From Homalodisca vitripennis (lineage: Eukaryota; Arthropoda; Insecta; Hemiptera; Cicadellidae), in contig NC_060215.1 in assembly GCF_021130785.1 (NCBI RefSeq), forward strand, positions 65,910,501 through 65,974,500: a stretch of 64,000 nucleotides of DNA, written 5' to 3'. The position numbers and the translations under genes are program-made. Positions 27,698 to 39,861 of the stretch are shown piece by piece. The stretch's first letter is position 1, and every line of letters starts with the position of its first letter. The notes below the pieces were generated by a model. The model made no database searches. It was given only the letters and a program-made list of their open reading frames with translations, and was not told the DNA's origin.

Positions 27698-28876
27698 CAT
27701 AGTTAATAATAATAATAATAATATTCTTTATTGCATCAACAATAGTTACAATTTCATTGCATGCGTCATAAAATGGAGTTTAATTTGAAACTTAAATTGA
27801 AACTTTAAAATAAAACCACCATAAATTAATAGGCTTATGTTTCATAAACACAGTGTGTCAAAAAGCACACGGCATAAGATGTCATTCGGTCATTATTTAT
27901 CTGTATCAGAACCGAGTTATGTGTTATACTCTTGAATAACTTTATGAACCCGTTATGAACTCATCAACAGAGTAAAATTCCTTTGGCACCAGGAAGTGTT
28001 ATAGTCGAGCTTTAAATTGATTGGGATCGTTTAATTTTTGTAATACCCTCAGGGAGCCATTGATTAGCCTGACACCAACTTGGGGCGGTAAACGTCCATA
28101 AGCCGTCGTTCTGTGCTGATCGAGTCGGAAGTTGTCCCTGCCTCTAGTCCCGTACTGGTGGACATCCCTGCCCGTTCCAACTCACATTTGAGTCGACAGT
28201 ACAGGATAACCTCTAAAATAAAGAGACAGGGTAAAGTCAGTAATTCAAGACTCCTGAATGTGTCTTTGCACGACTCTATGGGGTCCAACTTTAACCACAT
28301 TCTAACGGCTTTCTTTTGAGATGTAAAAACTCTTTGAAACATGTTTTTGGACAACTGCTCCACAATCTCAAGCCCGTAAGACAGATATGGATGTTTAAGA
28401 CCAAAGTAGGCCAATATTTTTAATATGTTTAAAACATCCAAAGAACAACAATTTGCAAGGTTGCGCAGGACATAAATGCCCGAGGCAACCTTAAAGCAAA
28501 CGCTCTCAACGTGGGTGTTCCATGTCAACCCTCGATCAAGGTACTTTCCAAGAAACTTGGTGGATTCAGCTTCATCCAGAAGAACGTCGTCCACCATTAC
28601 CGCGGGCCGGAGCTCTTGGTCGTCATGCTGCCGAAGACAGAAGTTCATGACGTTTGATTTTAAACCGTTTGTTTTCAAATTGATTCTGGAAAAATACTCG
28701 ATACATGAATTCAGTTCGATGAAAGACTTTATTTCAAGATCGTGTTTTGATTTTGATCTGATGCAGAGAGTCGTGTCGTGTCAGCATATTGAATCACTTT
28801 TCCATATTGGATTGATGAGTTCAACCTGTTGACGTATATCAGGAAAAGGACTGGCCCAAGTATTGATCCCTGGGGG
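27698..28876 (-). mobile_element. 5'-truncated non-LTR retrotransposon, CR1/Jockey-like
   Basis: This is the 3' part of a LINE-type element on the minus strand. It begins abruptly at about 28876 at the reverse-transcriptase motif PQGSILGPVLF, continues through the rest of the RT and its thumb/C-terminal region to a stop at 28064, and then has about 340 bp of 3'UTR. The 3'UTR ends in AATAAAG followed by a run of TTA/ATT trinucleotides (27698-27722). A 5' truncation with a 3' microsatellite tail is typical of target-primed reverse transcription. Clade assignment is by motif memory only. No convincing target-site duplication was seen. Confidence 0.82.
28064..28876 (-). pseudogene. Reverse transcriptase fragment (ORF2 C-terminal part), frameshifted
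   Basis: The encoded polypeptide includes PQGSILGPVLFLIYVN, a catalytic-box remnant YADT where the family has an Asp-Asp pair, the stretch ESTKFLGKYLDRGLTWNTH, and the later QKKAVRMWLKLDPIESC and LLTLPCLFILEVILYC segments common to arthropod CR1/Jockey-type ORF2 proteins. A small insertion within a CACGA-like repeat at about 28770-28785 both spoils the catalytic Asp-Asp and shifts the frame. Downstream of it an intact 204-codon frame runs from 28678 to 28064. Endonuclease and upstream RT motifs are absent. The copy cannot encode an active enzyme. Confidence 0.85.
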
Positions 28877-31549
28877 GATTAAATTGAGAATGTGGGGTAA
28901 AATATTAAAAAAATACCCAAGACTAATCTCTTACAAATTCCAAACAGTAGAGCATCAGAGTAAGATTAATATAGGTACAATTCGTATTAGACGTATGTAC
29001 GAAGATTGACCTATCGAGACTTGAGTAAAAATAAATATGATAAAGTAAGTTAACCAAGTTTGATGACCAAAAATATATTTCTTAATTAAGTTGTTCAACC
29101 TAAATATCTAGAGTACTGCCTAGGGGGTATATCTATGGTGGGGGGGGGGGGGTAGGGGTAGGGTAGTATACTTTATTTTATTGCCTTGTCCTTTAGAAGA
29201 AGCCATAAGTCCAAGAATGATCTCAATGAATGTTCAAAGAGTATGGTATCTTTTTGAATTACTAAAACTCACCATCAAAATTAATTTTCCTAGATCTTGT
29301 TTCTTCGTCGATACATTTGGTTCACACGTCGCAGGTAGATCTCATGTAAACTTGGTTTTTGCAAACCCAGTTTGACATTCATCCCAAACAGCCTTCAGCA
29401 GTATCTTAAGGTATTAAAATATAACAAAAAATGTGTCTTTCAGTTTATCAACGCCTGCACGGCTAAACAGGGTGTTTCTTTAATAATTTTAAATGCACGA
29501 TACTGGAAATAAGTAGTCTGAAGGATTGGTTTTGTTTACTCCGGGTCTATCTTCTGGTTAGTATATGCAGCACTTACTGCACAGTTAGTATAATGCATTT
29601 GAACAAACAAAAGCTTCTGGAATAGACTTGATGTATGGTATAGTAATTAGCCATCAATGTCGCTAAGTTTTTTAAGCAAGCGGTAAAGTCATAAAAATAT
29701 ATAATAAATGATGTAAGTAAATACTTGTACTGCGCCGAGTCTGCGAATATTACTGATAATTTAAAGTGTAATATACGAGGTTATATGAAAGAAAGAATTT
29801 ACACAGCAATGTACAAATAAGGAAATTATTCAATCATTCTACCTATATATTCCGTTTGAAAACACCTCGTTCAGTTGTGTGGACAAAACAAGATGAACTT
29901 ACCATTGGAAAGGCTATAAAGTTTGGTTCCAGATACATACATGATGTATGACAACGGACTCAAATCGGTACAAATAAACATAGTATTCATATTCTTTGGC
30001 ATTTTTTCCAATCGTAAGTTTTTTTCTGATATCCCCTAACAATCTCAATATGGCCGTAACATTTCTCACAGACGAAGAAGTGATTTCGATTATTTTAGAG
30101 CATCTCTTGTTTTAGTTAGAGAGCCATAGACACGTCTCTTTAGCCTAAAATGGTTTATTAACCTAATAAAAGTGTGTATTTTGTCAGGTTTAGTTAGTAA
30201 AACAGTTATGCGCCCTACATCCTCCCCCTAAGCTTTCAAATCGGAATCAAGCTTTTGCCTAGTATTCAACAGGTATCATTGCGTTCTTTAAACAGTTATG
30301 CATTAGATCACTTACAACGTATAGTGTTTCAGTTACCTATACCTCCTCATGTTTTATTGTTTAAGTAGGTGGGCCATCGTTTCACGTGTTATATAATATG
30401 CATACTGTCGCATGCCTAATATTGCTATTTTTAATGTTTCAGATATTCCAAATGCTAAAATAACGTTACACTTATATTTTTAAGCCTGTTTCAAAGTATT
30501 TATTCGTCTAAATTCAATACAATATATAGTGTTACTCTCCTGTGATTTGTTAGAAACAATTCATAAAAACTGTACAGACAGGAGAATTCAGTGTTAGAAT
30601 AGCGTCAAGAACGCTAATTGTGAGCGGCCTTCCCTAGTCTTGTTATATTTCAAGCATAGTTGATGGGTGAAGAGTGGAGGAGGTGATAATAGTGTGATTC
30701 AGAGGTAATTGGTATGATCAATACCCGCCTGGCCAGTGGGCGAGAAGCTAGTGTGTAACTGCTTGTAATGACAGCATTCAGGCGTACAGTCGTGCCCAAA
30801 ACCGAGTCTACCGGATCGGGCTCGCGCTTGCCCCCGCGTCCATCCTGGCAGCGCACGCTCTGCCCCTGACTAACCAGTCTACCACACTACCCACTCTAAC
30901 ACAGCGCTGCAAACCTGTTAACCTGTGAATTATATCAAATCTACTTTGACTTACTCAAAATGTAAAAATACAAAATCTTGCTTGTCACTAGCAACTTATT
31001 TCAATGCCCTTAATTGACAGATTTAACAGTCAATCTGCTAAAAGTGCGATGATATTCGTTGTACTATGATCCACATGACGCCTTGCCAAGTACTACAGAT
31101 TTTCAACACAAAAATGTAACTGCTTGCTGCAGATGTTAGAATAACTGTATGTGACACCCTTTAGTTGGTTTGGATGACTGCTGAGATTTGACCACTTTTC
31201 CCAGGAATCTAAATGGTCCAGTCTGACAGATCTCCACGTTATTCGTTACTCGTCCTCTATCAACCAACATAGAACCACTTACATGTACATCACGTAAAAG
31301 GGCCGTCTGGACTTAGAATGGCGTAGTTGTTGAAAGTTGTTGAAAGTTCTTCTACTTCGTACAAAAGAGATGCGAACCAAATTAGATTCGGTCCTTATTA
31401 ATATACAGAATTACACAAAGAAATCTGGCATTTCCAAAGGGTTAAAAACCTATTAATAGTTCGAAATATATACGAGTTGTATTCAAAGTAAGTAAAATAT
31501 CAATAACGTTAGTAAATATACTCTTAAGACACTATCAATTGTAAATACT
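28877..31549. other. Region downstream of inv; possible 3'UTR or intergenic DNA
   Basis: If the donor after the inv stop is not used, the proximal part (31559 down to about 30490, where AATAAA lies at 30504-30499) would be the inv 3'UTR. If it is used, this is 3'UTR intron. The patch 30600-30900 is less AT-rich. No coding features were recognised. Confidence 0.4.
29123..29165 (+). repeat. G-rich tract with quadruplex potential
   Basis: A G5 run, then a 13-base G homopolymer (29140-29152), then TAGGGG and TAGGG, give at least four G-runs on the plus strand within about 45 bases. This meets the simple G-quadruplex pattern. It lies about 2.4 kb downstream of the inv stop codon; on the inv coding strand it is C-rich. 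Confidence 0.85.
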
Positions 31550-31561
31550 TATACTTACCGT
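31550..31561 (-). promoter_or_regulatory. inv: Consensus splice donor immediately 3' of the inv stop codon
   Basis: The terminal-exon stop codon TGA is followed by ACG and then GTAAGTAT on the minus strand (GT at 31558-31557). This matches the insect 5' splice-site consensus as well as the microexon donor does. If used, the exon ends at 31559, three bases after the stop, and the 3'UTR is completed by a downstream exon below 31550. A junction this close to the stop would not be expected to trigger nonsense-mediated decay. If it is not used, the first AATAAA on this strand that I found is at 30504-30499. Usage cannot be judged from sequence alone. Confidence 0.5.
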
Positions 31562-31902
31562 TCACTCGTCTGCCTCTTGGGCTGCCAACTGCTCCTCCTC
31601 CTCTTTACTAAGCGGTACAGTGCTGTGGTTGTAGAGGCCCTGCGCCATCAGCTGCAGCGCCAGCGGGTTCTTGGTGCCCGTCGCCTTCTTGATCTTGGCT
31701 CTCTTGTTCTGGAACCAGATCTTGATCTGAGCTTCGTTCAGTCCCAGCTCGCTGGCCAGCTCTTGCCTCCTCTTCTCAGTCAGATACCTGTTTTCCGAGA
31801 ACTCCGTTTTCAGCCTAGACAGCTGCTCACCACTGAACGCGGTTCTAGGCCTCTTCTCTTCGGGTCGTTTGTCTTTCTTTTTCATTCTTCTCGTTCTAGG
31901 AC
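31562..31902 (-). CDS. inv: invected, last coding exon (homeodomain + EH5), partial gene
   Basis: This exon encodes the C-terminal part of an Engrailed-family homeodomain transcription factor, a nuclear segment-polarity regulator. Counting from the in-exon Met at 31885, the homeodomain spans residues 10-69. It has Arg12/Arg14 for minor-groove contact and a recognition helix with IWFQNKRAK, so Trp48, Gln50 and Asn51 in homeodomain numbering are intact. The family-specific EH5 block follows (residues 71-91, including [18 protein letters not shown]), then a short acidic tail and TGA at 31564-31562. The Met is not the true start: coding continues upstream as PRTRR to a splice acceptor (ttgtttcag, AG at 31904-31903), and the exon begins in phase 1 with GT completing a split codon. 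The homeobox is uninterrupted. With the RS microexon at 50655-50660 the joined product reads G-R-S-P-R-T-R-R, the invected signature. EH1 and EH2 are not in this window. Family membership is certain; inv rather than en rests on the microexon. Confidence 0.97.
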
Positions 31903-34900
31903 CTGAAACAAAATAATGTGCAATTTTAATGTTTGATCGGTTTGGTACAGAAATGGTAAATCTGATTGGTTGATCTACTTCGTTCTTTTAACGCAAGCGC
32001 ATCAATGAGTGTTCCGTTAAGGAAAAAGTGGCGTTCCGCCCGCGAAGTGTACTCTAACAGTAAATAAAACTAACAATCAATGACCTTGTACTTTTTATTC
32101 CAAACGAAGCAAATTTGAAGCTCAGTTTTATTAATTATTCAGAGAATCAACAAAAGACATTTCCTTTAACTATGAAAATCATAAAAAAAGTACATTGAAG
32201 TTATATCTAAGATTAGAATATTTCACTAAAATACTTTTTGTCTTAAGCTTTGATATAATACTGTTTTCCAGTTGTTGACTCTGACACATACTAATGAAAC
32301 TAATCGGTTTTAATTACTTATGTTTACTAAATTTCTCTGGATTTATTCGATTTGTTATAAGAACCGTATTTTTTAATATCAATTTTAAATATTCAATAGT
32401 AAAAACTAAGAACAAATGCAAAATATTTTACTTTGAGTGTAATTTATTTTAGTCGTATCTCGTCTAGACTCAAAACCCTCTACGATAGTAAATAATTGGG
32501 CTTTCAGTTTCAATAACTGAAAAAGATAGAAATTATGTTTTAGCACCGATTTCGATAGCTATTTCAATAAGTGCACCCGTTGTTGAACTTATCAAATGCA
32601 GCGATTGCTTGGTTTCTGACGGTTGTATTTTCTTCCCCAAGCAATTTAACAAAACGTCCAAAATCTGTTGAGACAAATTTACATTTTAAATTATAATTTT
32701 ACAAACTTTAGCAATCTCCTTACCAGATTTTAATCAATAAATACAAAATTTCCCTATTTTAAATACTCAAAAGAATTAAACGTGTTCAAACATAGCTAGT
32801 ACATAACACGTAACAGTCTAGTATAGCCATATTGTGATCACAGTAGTATGTACAGTACTCATACAGATTGGGATAATATAATGTTATTATCTGGGCTGAC
32901 ACGGATTAAATTGCAAAAATAATTCTCAAGTCTTGTTTGTGTTAATATTTTTAAAACAATTCATACAAACAATAAATATTGTTTTTGGAAAGCCATAAGA
33001 TGTTATTATTAGAGCTTAAAATGGAGAATAATTTTTATCATTGTTTAAAACTTTAAAATTCTTGCTAAAAACTTAAAATACCCTCAGGTTTTTAAAAAGG
33101 AAAATATTTTGTTGTCGGAGTTTCAGACTTTAATAATATGCCTAATAATTCACGTGTTCGTACATTTGGTAATGGAATCAAACTAACATCAGCATCATTA
33201 CTGAGCATCGTGCTTGTTATGTATTTCAAACAGTTAATATATAGTTTCAAATGTGTATCAGAATCAATAGGGCTTTGAAACTGTCGAGGCTGGACAGCTT
33301 CACTTGCTTACATAACGTTACTTCTTTGTTTAAAGGTTGTTTTGACGATGTGAAGACAAAACAGGATTTTTCGGACATTTGTCATTTTTCAGCGATACAA
33401 ACAATCAGTAACACTACGTTAACCTCTGTAATGATGTATGACCAATACATAATCTATAAGATGCATCCCTTTACCAGAAAACAATAATCATAAAATGTTG
33501 AGAATACCAATATACAGACATAAAGCGACTGATTTATGCTCTTTCATTGTCACGAGTGACTCCCTCTTAAGATGGTTTCTGACTTTGATTCACCATATAT
33601 TTTCCTGTGGACAGTAAGTGCGTGTTCACCATAGTGGATATCCCTCCATACAGCAGCCGTTGCAAGTGTAGTCCTGACCAATCTTGAACTGCAAAGATTG
33701 TGCAGTATAGTTATTCAACATACTCTTTGTTTCTAACCGATTGCTCTTTGTTATCTTTATAACTAAATAAATATTACTTTGACTCTTGACCGGGATAATA
33801 ACTAATATCATTGAGAGGGATATAAGCTTAGACTAAAAACATAAGTATTAAAGTAGTGTCAAGTTTAATTGAACTTCTGTAGTTGTATTTCTGAGTACTT
33901 ATGATATTTTAATACTATTCAGAAACGCGTTCCACAATCCTGATGTGGATACGATGAAAGATTTATTGTATAGACCTGTCCGATGGATCGACATCGAGAG
34001 TAACAATGTTCTCCTCCAAGTGTCAATGCTCTGATTACATACAAAGATGAAATTCTGTGAGAATGAACAGCCATTATTAATTAATGTGTGAAAGGAATTG
34101 GGGATATGGAAGTTATTTGGATTTTAGTAGGGATAATTGGTCAATAAAATAATACACGTGACTATTACTTCGCGACGTAAGTTAAATATTAACTTACCCA
34201 ATAGCGTATGGGTAATTTGTAAATCTTAAATATAAAAGTGTAAATTTAAGTGTTTGAGTGTTGAGTGGATGTATTTTGAAATTAATGTCTTCAGTACTCG
34301 TATACAGTAAAACACCAATGTTACAGAGATCTGTGGCACCCCTCTGATTACAGGTTTCCCACTCAGTGTACGTGTAACTTTGTTAATCTTAACATAGATA
34401 GTATAATTCAATTCAGTCTGTATAGCTGTAAAAATTCATTAAGTTTATACATCATTCACTTAGATAAGCACAATAGACTTGAAAATGTAATGAAATGTCT
34501 TTGAAAAATCTGATAATCCTATGGTAAAAATATTGAGATTAAGTGGACTTTGACACTTGTCTTTAACCCACTGTATGATCGATATTTCCGTAAATTTAGA
34601 GAAGTGTGGTAATATGATGTGAGAACCTAAAATAAAATTTGAATGAAATGCCATTACATATGATCATCTTCATAAATGCTTATATACCACTTTTGCTTAG
34701 CATTTGAATGGTAGTTGACTGATTGAATTAAAATCTGATGTAGGTATTGGGAGCATACTCTTCTAGCGGAATAAAATAAGAAGAGTGGTTAGAAAAGTAT
34801 GCATTTACAACTATGAGGGTGTAATCGCATACCCGTTTGATTTGATTAGGGATTCTTTAAGGGATATTTTGGGTAATTTATTCTAAGAGATCACAAGTTA

Positions 34901-35266
34901 ATGGTACAAAGACGATGGACTCATTGTCAGGATTGAGTCTTACCCTTATAGAACATCTTTCTTGACAGCGTGTTCTGTTTAGATATACCGTTTTGTGCAT
35001 TAATGGTGGTGCTTAGCAAAGTTATCGTCCGAGACAGAAATAGCCTAAGTTGATATAGTTCATTAATATACAGGATTATGTCCTCCTAGAGAAAAGACAC
35101 CCACTAATGTTACTGTAAAGTGGGCTCCAAGGTGATCCAGCAAAGTGAGAGGACGAGCCCATGTTAGCTTGCCTACAGCCGAGCGCTGTATAATAGAATC
35201 TCACCAGTTATATAGATTCATCGAAGGTAATGACAGATTAAAATGCCTTCAGGAAGTTAACTGCTC

Positions 35267-35486
35267 ATGATGTCGTTCCAGTCCACTCATCTGTCTATAT
35301 CGAGCCGAGATCTGGCGCCGAGCCCGAGTGCAGAGAAATGCATTCTTTCCATTCAAAGGCAGGCTGCTCTCCGCATTGCTTGCAGTTTCTCGACGGTAGT
35401 GAAGTCTGTAGTTCGCGTCAAGGACATAGTAATATCTACTAACACGCTTTTACGGAAGCGTATATATAGATCGCTGATGCTGATTG
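35267..35486 (+). mobile_element. Possible non-LTR retrotransposon ORF2 fragment 5' of the 180-bp array
   Basis: A plus-strand frame reads CILSIQRQAALRIACSFSTV and continues toward RKRIYRSLMLIAGL at the edge of the 180-bp array. The pattern (Val/Ile-Gln-Arg-x-Ala-Leu-Arg-Ile followed by a Ser/Thr-rich Tyr/Phe block) resembles the post-RT region of R1/I-group LINE proteins. Only about 70 codons support this, the DNA on either side is not recognisable, and the resemblance is from memory. If correct, the 180-bp array may have grown out of a LINE fragment. Confidence 0.3.
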
Positions 35487-36213
35487 CAGGCTTAGACAGA
35501 ACAGAAGCTGCGTCACAGGCCACAATTATACCATGCAGCTGGATAGTAATGATGTGACAAACCAGCTGGAAGTCCACGGACAGCGAGATTAGTCGGAAAC
35601 ATCGATCCTTCAATCGAGCGTGGCCTCGGAGTTATCCGTACTAGTTTCTTAGGGATGTGACTACTACAGGCTTTGACAGAACAGAAGCTGCGTCACAGAC
35701 CACAATTATACCATGCAGCTGGATAGTAATGATGTGACAAACCAGCTGGAAGTCCACGGACAGCGAGATTAGTCGGAAACATCGATCCTTCAATCGAGCG
35801 TGGCCTCGGAGTTATCCGTACTAGTTTCTTAGGGATGTGACTACTACAGGCTTTGACAGAACAGAAGCTGCGTCACAGGCCACAATTATACCATGCAGCT
35901 GGATAGTAATGATGTGACAAACCAGCTGGAAGTCCACGGACAGCGAGATTAGTCGGAAACATCGATCCTTCAATCGAGCGTGGCCTCGGAGTTATCCGTA
36001 CTAGTTTCTTAGGGATGTGACTACTACAGGCTTTGACAGAACAGAAGCTGCGTCACAGGCCACAATTATACCATGCAGCTGGATAGTAATGATGTGACAA
36101 ACCAGCTGGAAGTCCACGGACAACGAGATTGGTCGGAAACATCGATCCTTCAATCGAGCGTGGCCTCGGAGTTATCCGTACTAGTTTCTGAGGGCTATGA
36201 CTACTACAGGCTT
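35487..36213. repeat. Tandem array, 180-bp unit, about 4 copies
   Basis: Four direct copies begin at about 35487, 35667, 35847 and 36027. The first three are almost identical (one or two substitutions). The last differs from copy 3 at five positions (36123, 36131, 36190, 36195, 36197). The unit length is divisible by three. In one frame copies 1-3 carry two TAG codons, while in copy 4 both are sense (TGG at 36130, GAG at 36190), giving an uninterrupted frame from 36073 to 36282. This suggests recent amplification of a mutated unit next to an older one. It lies inside the inv intron. Confidence 0.95.
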
Positions 36214-36819
36214 AAGGAGCGTGACGACCAATACCACAATTTTTTTTTTGAAACTAAGTGTAAAGTAGTAGTAACTTTTTAGATGAGCGAACTCCTGAGA
36301 TCACTGTTGGAAGTGGCTCTGGAACTGGAGTGGAATTGCGAATAGTCTCGCCGTATTCCAAAGTAGTCAATCGAACTAAGAAGACCGATATGTAACTTCG
36401 ACCACTGATGTAGTCGACTTACTAACTACGCTTGTCAGGTCGGAATTTCCCGCCCATTCTAACCACGAAAATGTGTTTTATCTCAATTTTAATAAAGGCG
36501 CAGTAAGTGATTATGAAATATTTACACGTCTTCATGTCTAATAATGGTGTAAGTGTTTGAACATAGTTGAATTTTTTATATTTGGATTGAAGCGAAGGTA
36601 TATTTAAAACATCATATATATTATGTATAGGAATATTGTACTGGGTTAAGTTGTAAATTTATTAGACAACATGTAATTTACAGCTTATGTATTAGTCCTC
36701 TTATCTAATAGACTGTCGAAGTTTTAAATGCCAAAAACATCATAAACTTTATTACAAGTGTAAGAACATTACTAGCTGTAGATTAGGAAATTTATAGCAT
36801 GTAAACTAAATAATGAACT

Positions 36820-37790
36820 GAAGACAGTAAGAGCTGCTCGGTATAGTAAATGCGGCACAGTAAAACATTTAAGCGGACTAGTGGCAAGATAGTTTTGTAC
36901 CGTAAGTACAATATTCAAATGGCGATAGCTATATATTGTACTATGCTATAAGACAGTTTTGTAATAGAGCACAGTAAATAAACGGGACAAACTGTCTTAG
37001 TGTAATCCTTGATGGGTCTTATATAATTGGGTGACAAACACTGGGCACAATCAGAATATGGTGGTAAACCAATGATGTGTACACTTGGTAGTCTTTTTAC
37101 AAAAGCAGAAATATTGGATATACGAGTATATTGGCGTAAATAGAACTTCTGACAACTGGTATGAAACTCGTAGATCTTCCTACCTGATGATGGGAGATAT
37201 GTAATACCATTTCACTAATATAACAGAGCGCCCATACTGACGCTCTGACAGGGTAGTCCTTTGACAAACGCAATCATTACGTTGTAATCTACAAAGGTAT
37301 TAAAGAAACTTTTTATTAATTGTCAGTTGTTCATTTGACAAACCAAGTCGGTACTGTGGATAAATTTAATGTTAGTCAATTGGCGTGCTGACCTAAAACG
37401 ATTCTATGTTTTCCATCGTAAATTTTCCATGTTTAAACACGTGAACTTTTTTACAATGTACCAAAATAGAGCTATGATAAATAGCTAAATTTCCCTCCTT
37501 AGCTCATCAGTCTAAGAATGGCTAGTGTCTAGATACCTTTTTAGCACAATAGATTGTCTAAGAAGGACTAGTAGCTGTACAGCTCAGTAGTAAAATAAAA
37601 CGTCAAACCTGGACTAGTGGGTGAAAAACACTATTATACAAGCGGGATCAGCGGCTGGACAGCACTATAGCAAATTAATTATATTTAAGCGGCTTGACGG
37701 ATTTATAACAGATTATATATCTAAGTAGAACGTGTGACTGGATAATTGTGTAGCATATCATGTAAATAAGCGGGTCTTATACAGTTCGAT
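36820..37790. repeat. Diffuse degenerate repeat region (AAGCGG/ACTAGTGG words)
   Basis: Words such as AAGCGGACTAGTGG (36871), GGACTAGTGG (about 37611), AGCGGCTGGAC (37650) and AAGCGGCTTGAC (37686), and related AGCGGGTC and ACGGGAC, recur at uneven spacing. They look like remnants of an old minisatellite. No alignment could be run, so the unit length is unknown. Confidence 0.3.
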
Positions 37791-39861
37791 ATTTTTGAAA
37801 TTGTGTACAGTAATTATCGTACGAAAATCAGATTAAATGGAACTGGTTTATAATATAATTTTAATGAAAAATGTTGACATGACTATAAATCGTCAAAGTA
37901 ATTTTGACGTTATACTTCCAGGGTATGTTGTTAGTATTTCTATCTTGCGTAGCATGTGACGTATTTTATATTTCAAACTGTAATGATGTGTGCCTATTTC
38001 TTTCTGTCATGGAATGAATTAAACCTAACCTTGAAAACAATAATTAAGTACGTTTTCACATCTGACTGTACGTCTTCTTAAGTACGCTAATATTTATTTA
38101 GATTTTTTAGTTTGTTCGTGCTTAGGTAACTAAGTGCACGTATATTAAAGGTGCGTTAAGGATCGTATCGAGTACTGTAGGAGTACGCTACTTAGAGAGC
38201 CTGTTCAGGGGCCCACAAGGAAGATGATCAATTCGTGTTTTGGCAGTACGCTCAATAGGGGGAGAGGCGAGAGTGTGATGAATGGTACGCTTTCTCGACA
38301 GAGATATCGCGGCAAGCTTTCGGTCAGTGGGTGGTCTCATGCAAAACGCGTTTAATACCAGAATCGCGCATTACTATAATTCAGATCGCTACAGGTAGCC
38401 CACTGCAGGAAGGCCTGGGACGGCGGGCTGCACGGCTCTGCTCTGATATTAACATCATTACATCAATTTTATACAATCCATTCACTTTACTTTCCTTGTG
38501 CGCGAGCGCAGTGTGAAACAGCTGCCTTGTGTGTGGTCAGTGTTCGATGTCAATATATCGCTCACACAAAGCTGTTTCCGTTATGGCCAAAATGACATTC
38601 ATGTAATAATATAAATGGTTTTATCATTTAACGGTTTGTGAGAAACAATATAGATATGTATTCATTCAATATGTTAAATATTTAGTTATATAATCAATTC
38701 AATTTTGTTGCTTATCTTCAGTTGAGAATATAACGTTGCCCTAACTGAACTGAAAAAACGTACTTGGAAACTCATTACGTTTAATCCACTTTAAATTTAG
38801 GAGAAGAGTGATGTATTTCAGACTGTACGAATTAGTAAAAATACGTAATATTGAATTAAATCCTGATATATTTTTAATATTAATACAGTCAAAAATGTAT
38901 CTATTAATATTCTATTTCCATTCAGTAAAACGTAACGATTTTATCTCTTATGGTGATATATTTTACGGTTGATAATGCGGGCGCCCTCGAATCGGATACA
39001 TCTAGAATGCTTACTTATTTTTATTACTTTATACAATTTTACTTGGTTGCTCCTATGCGCAGTGATTGTCCCTCGACTTCCTAACGGCACGTGAAGCACC
39101 GCCGTGGTGTGGCGCCTCGACACCTCCGCCGCTTCTCGTAGAGAAACTGGTACTGTACCGCGTAGTACCTATGTGGATTGGGAGATGTTTGTTTCACTAT
39201 TTGAGTGTGTGGTCTTTGAGAGCCTCAATATTAAGTGGAACCCAAAAGACGACGACAAATATTCTAAATGAATATTTAGTATTTAATTAACTAAAATAAA
39301 AACTCTCTAAAACATTTTGAGTAAAGGGTTCTGGAACGTTCTGAGATTTCTAGAAAGTATCATAAATCAGGTATACAAACTGTATATCAATTACGAAATG
39401 AAAAAAGTTTAACCTTCGATAAAAACAGCACAAGTAATGATGATCTATATCAAGGTATAACCACAATAAGGTTATGATAAGTAACTGACGATTACATCAA
39501 TATTTACTATTTCTCCCAATTTAAAATTAAACATTTGTTAAGCATAACGTTATTAACAAATTCAAGCTGTATAAACTATTAAAAAATATAGAACAGAACT
39601 GCAACAAGTTATTTGGAAATTTTTTAACAATATAGAATGGTTAGTAATAATATAGTAGTTGTTTTATAAAAATAATGTAGACTGTAAAATAACATTTAAA
39701 ACTGTACCATATTGTTTCTGCAATAAAATGTGAGAAAATTAATATACGTTAAGTCTCTGGATGTACTTTTCCCCTTTTCTTGTGATTTCCTTGTAAGAAA
39801 ACGTCTTCTTTCTGGCTAAGAAAAACAATAATGTGCCACTAGTAAATGGCAAAAATAACAT

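Noticed and set aside
28113..28832. Plus-strand open frames of 68 and 118 codons
   Set aside because: Antisense to the reverse-transcriptase fragment, which has recognisable motifs on the minus strand.
31577..31906. 109-codon plus-strand open frame over the homeobox exon
   Set aside because: It is the antisense shadow of the conserved inv coding exon; its sequence is low-complexity Leu/Arg-rich and runs across the splice acceptor.
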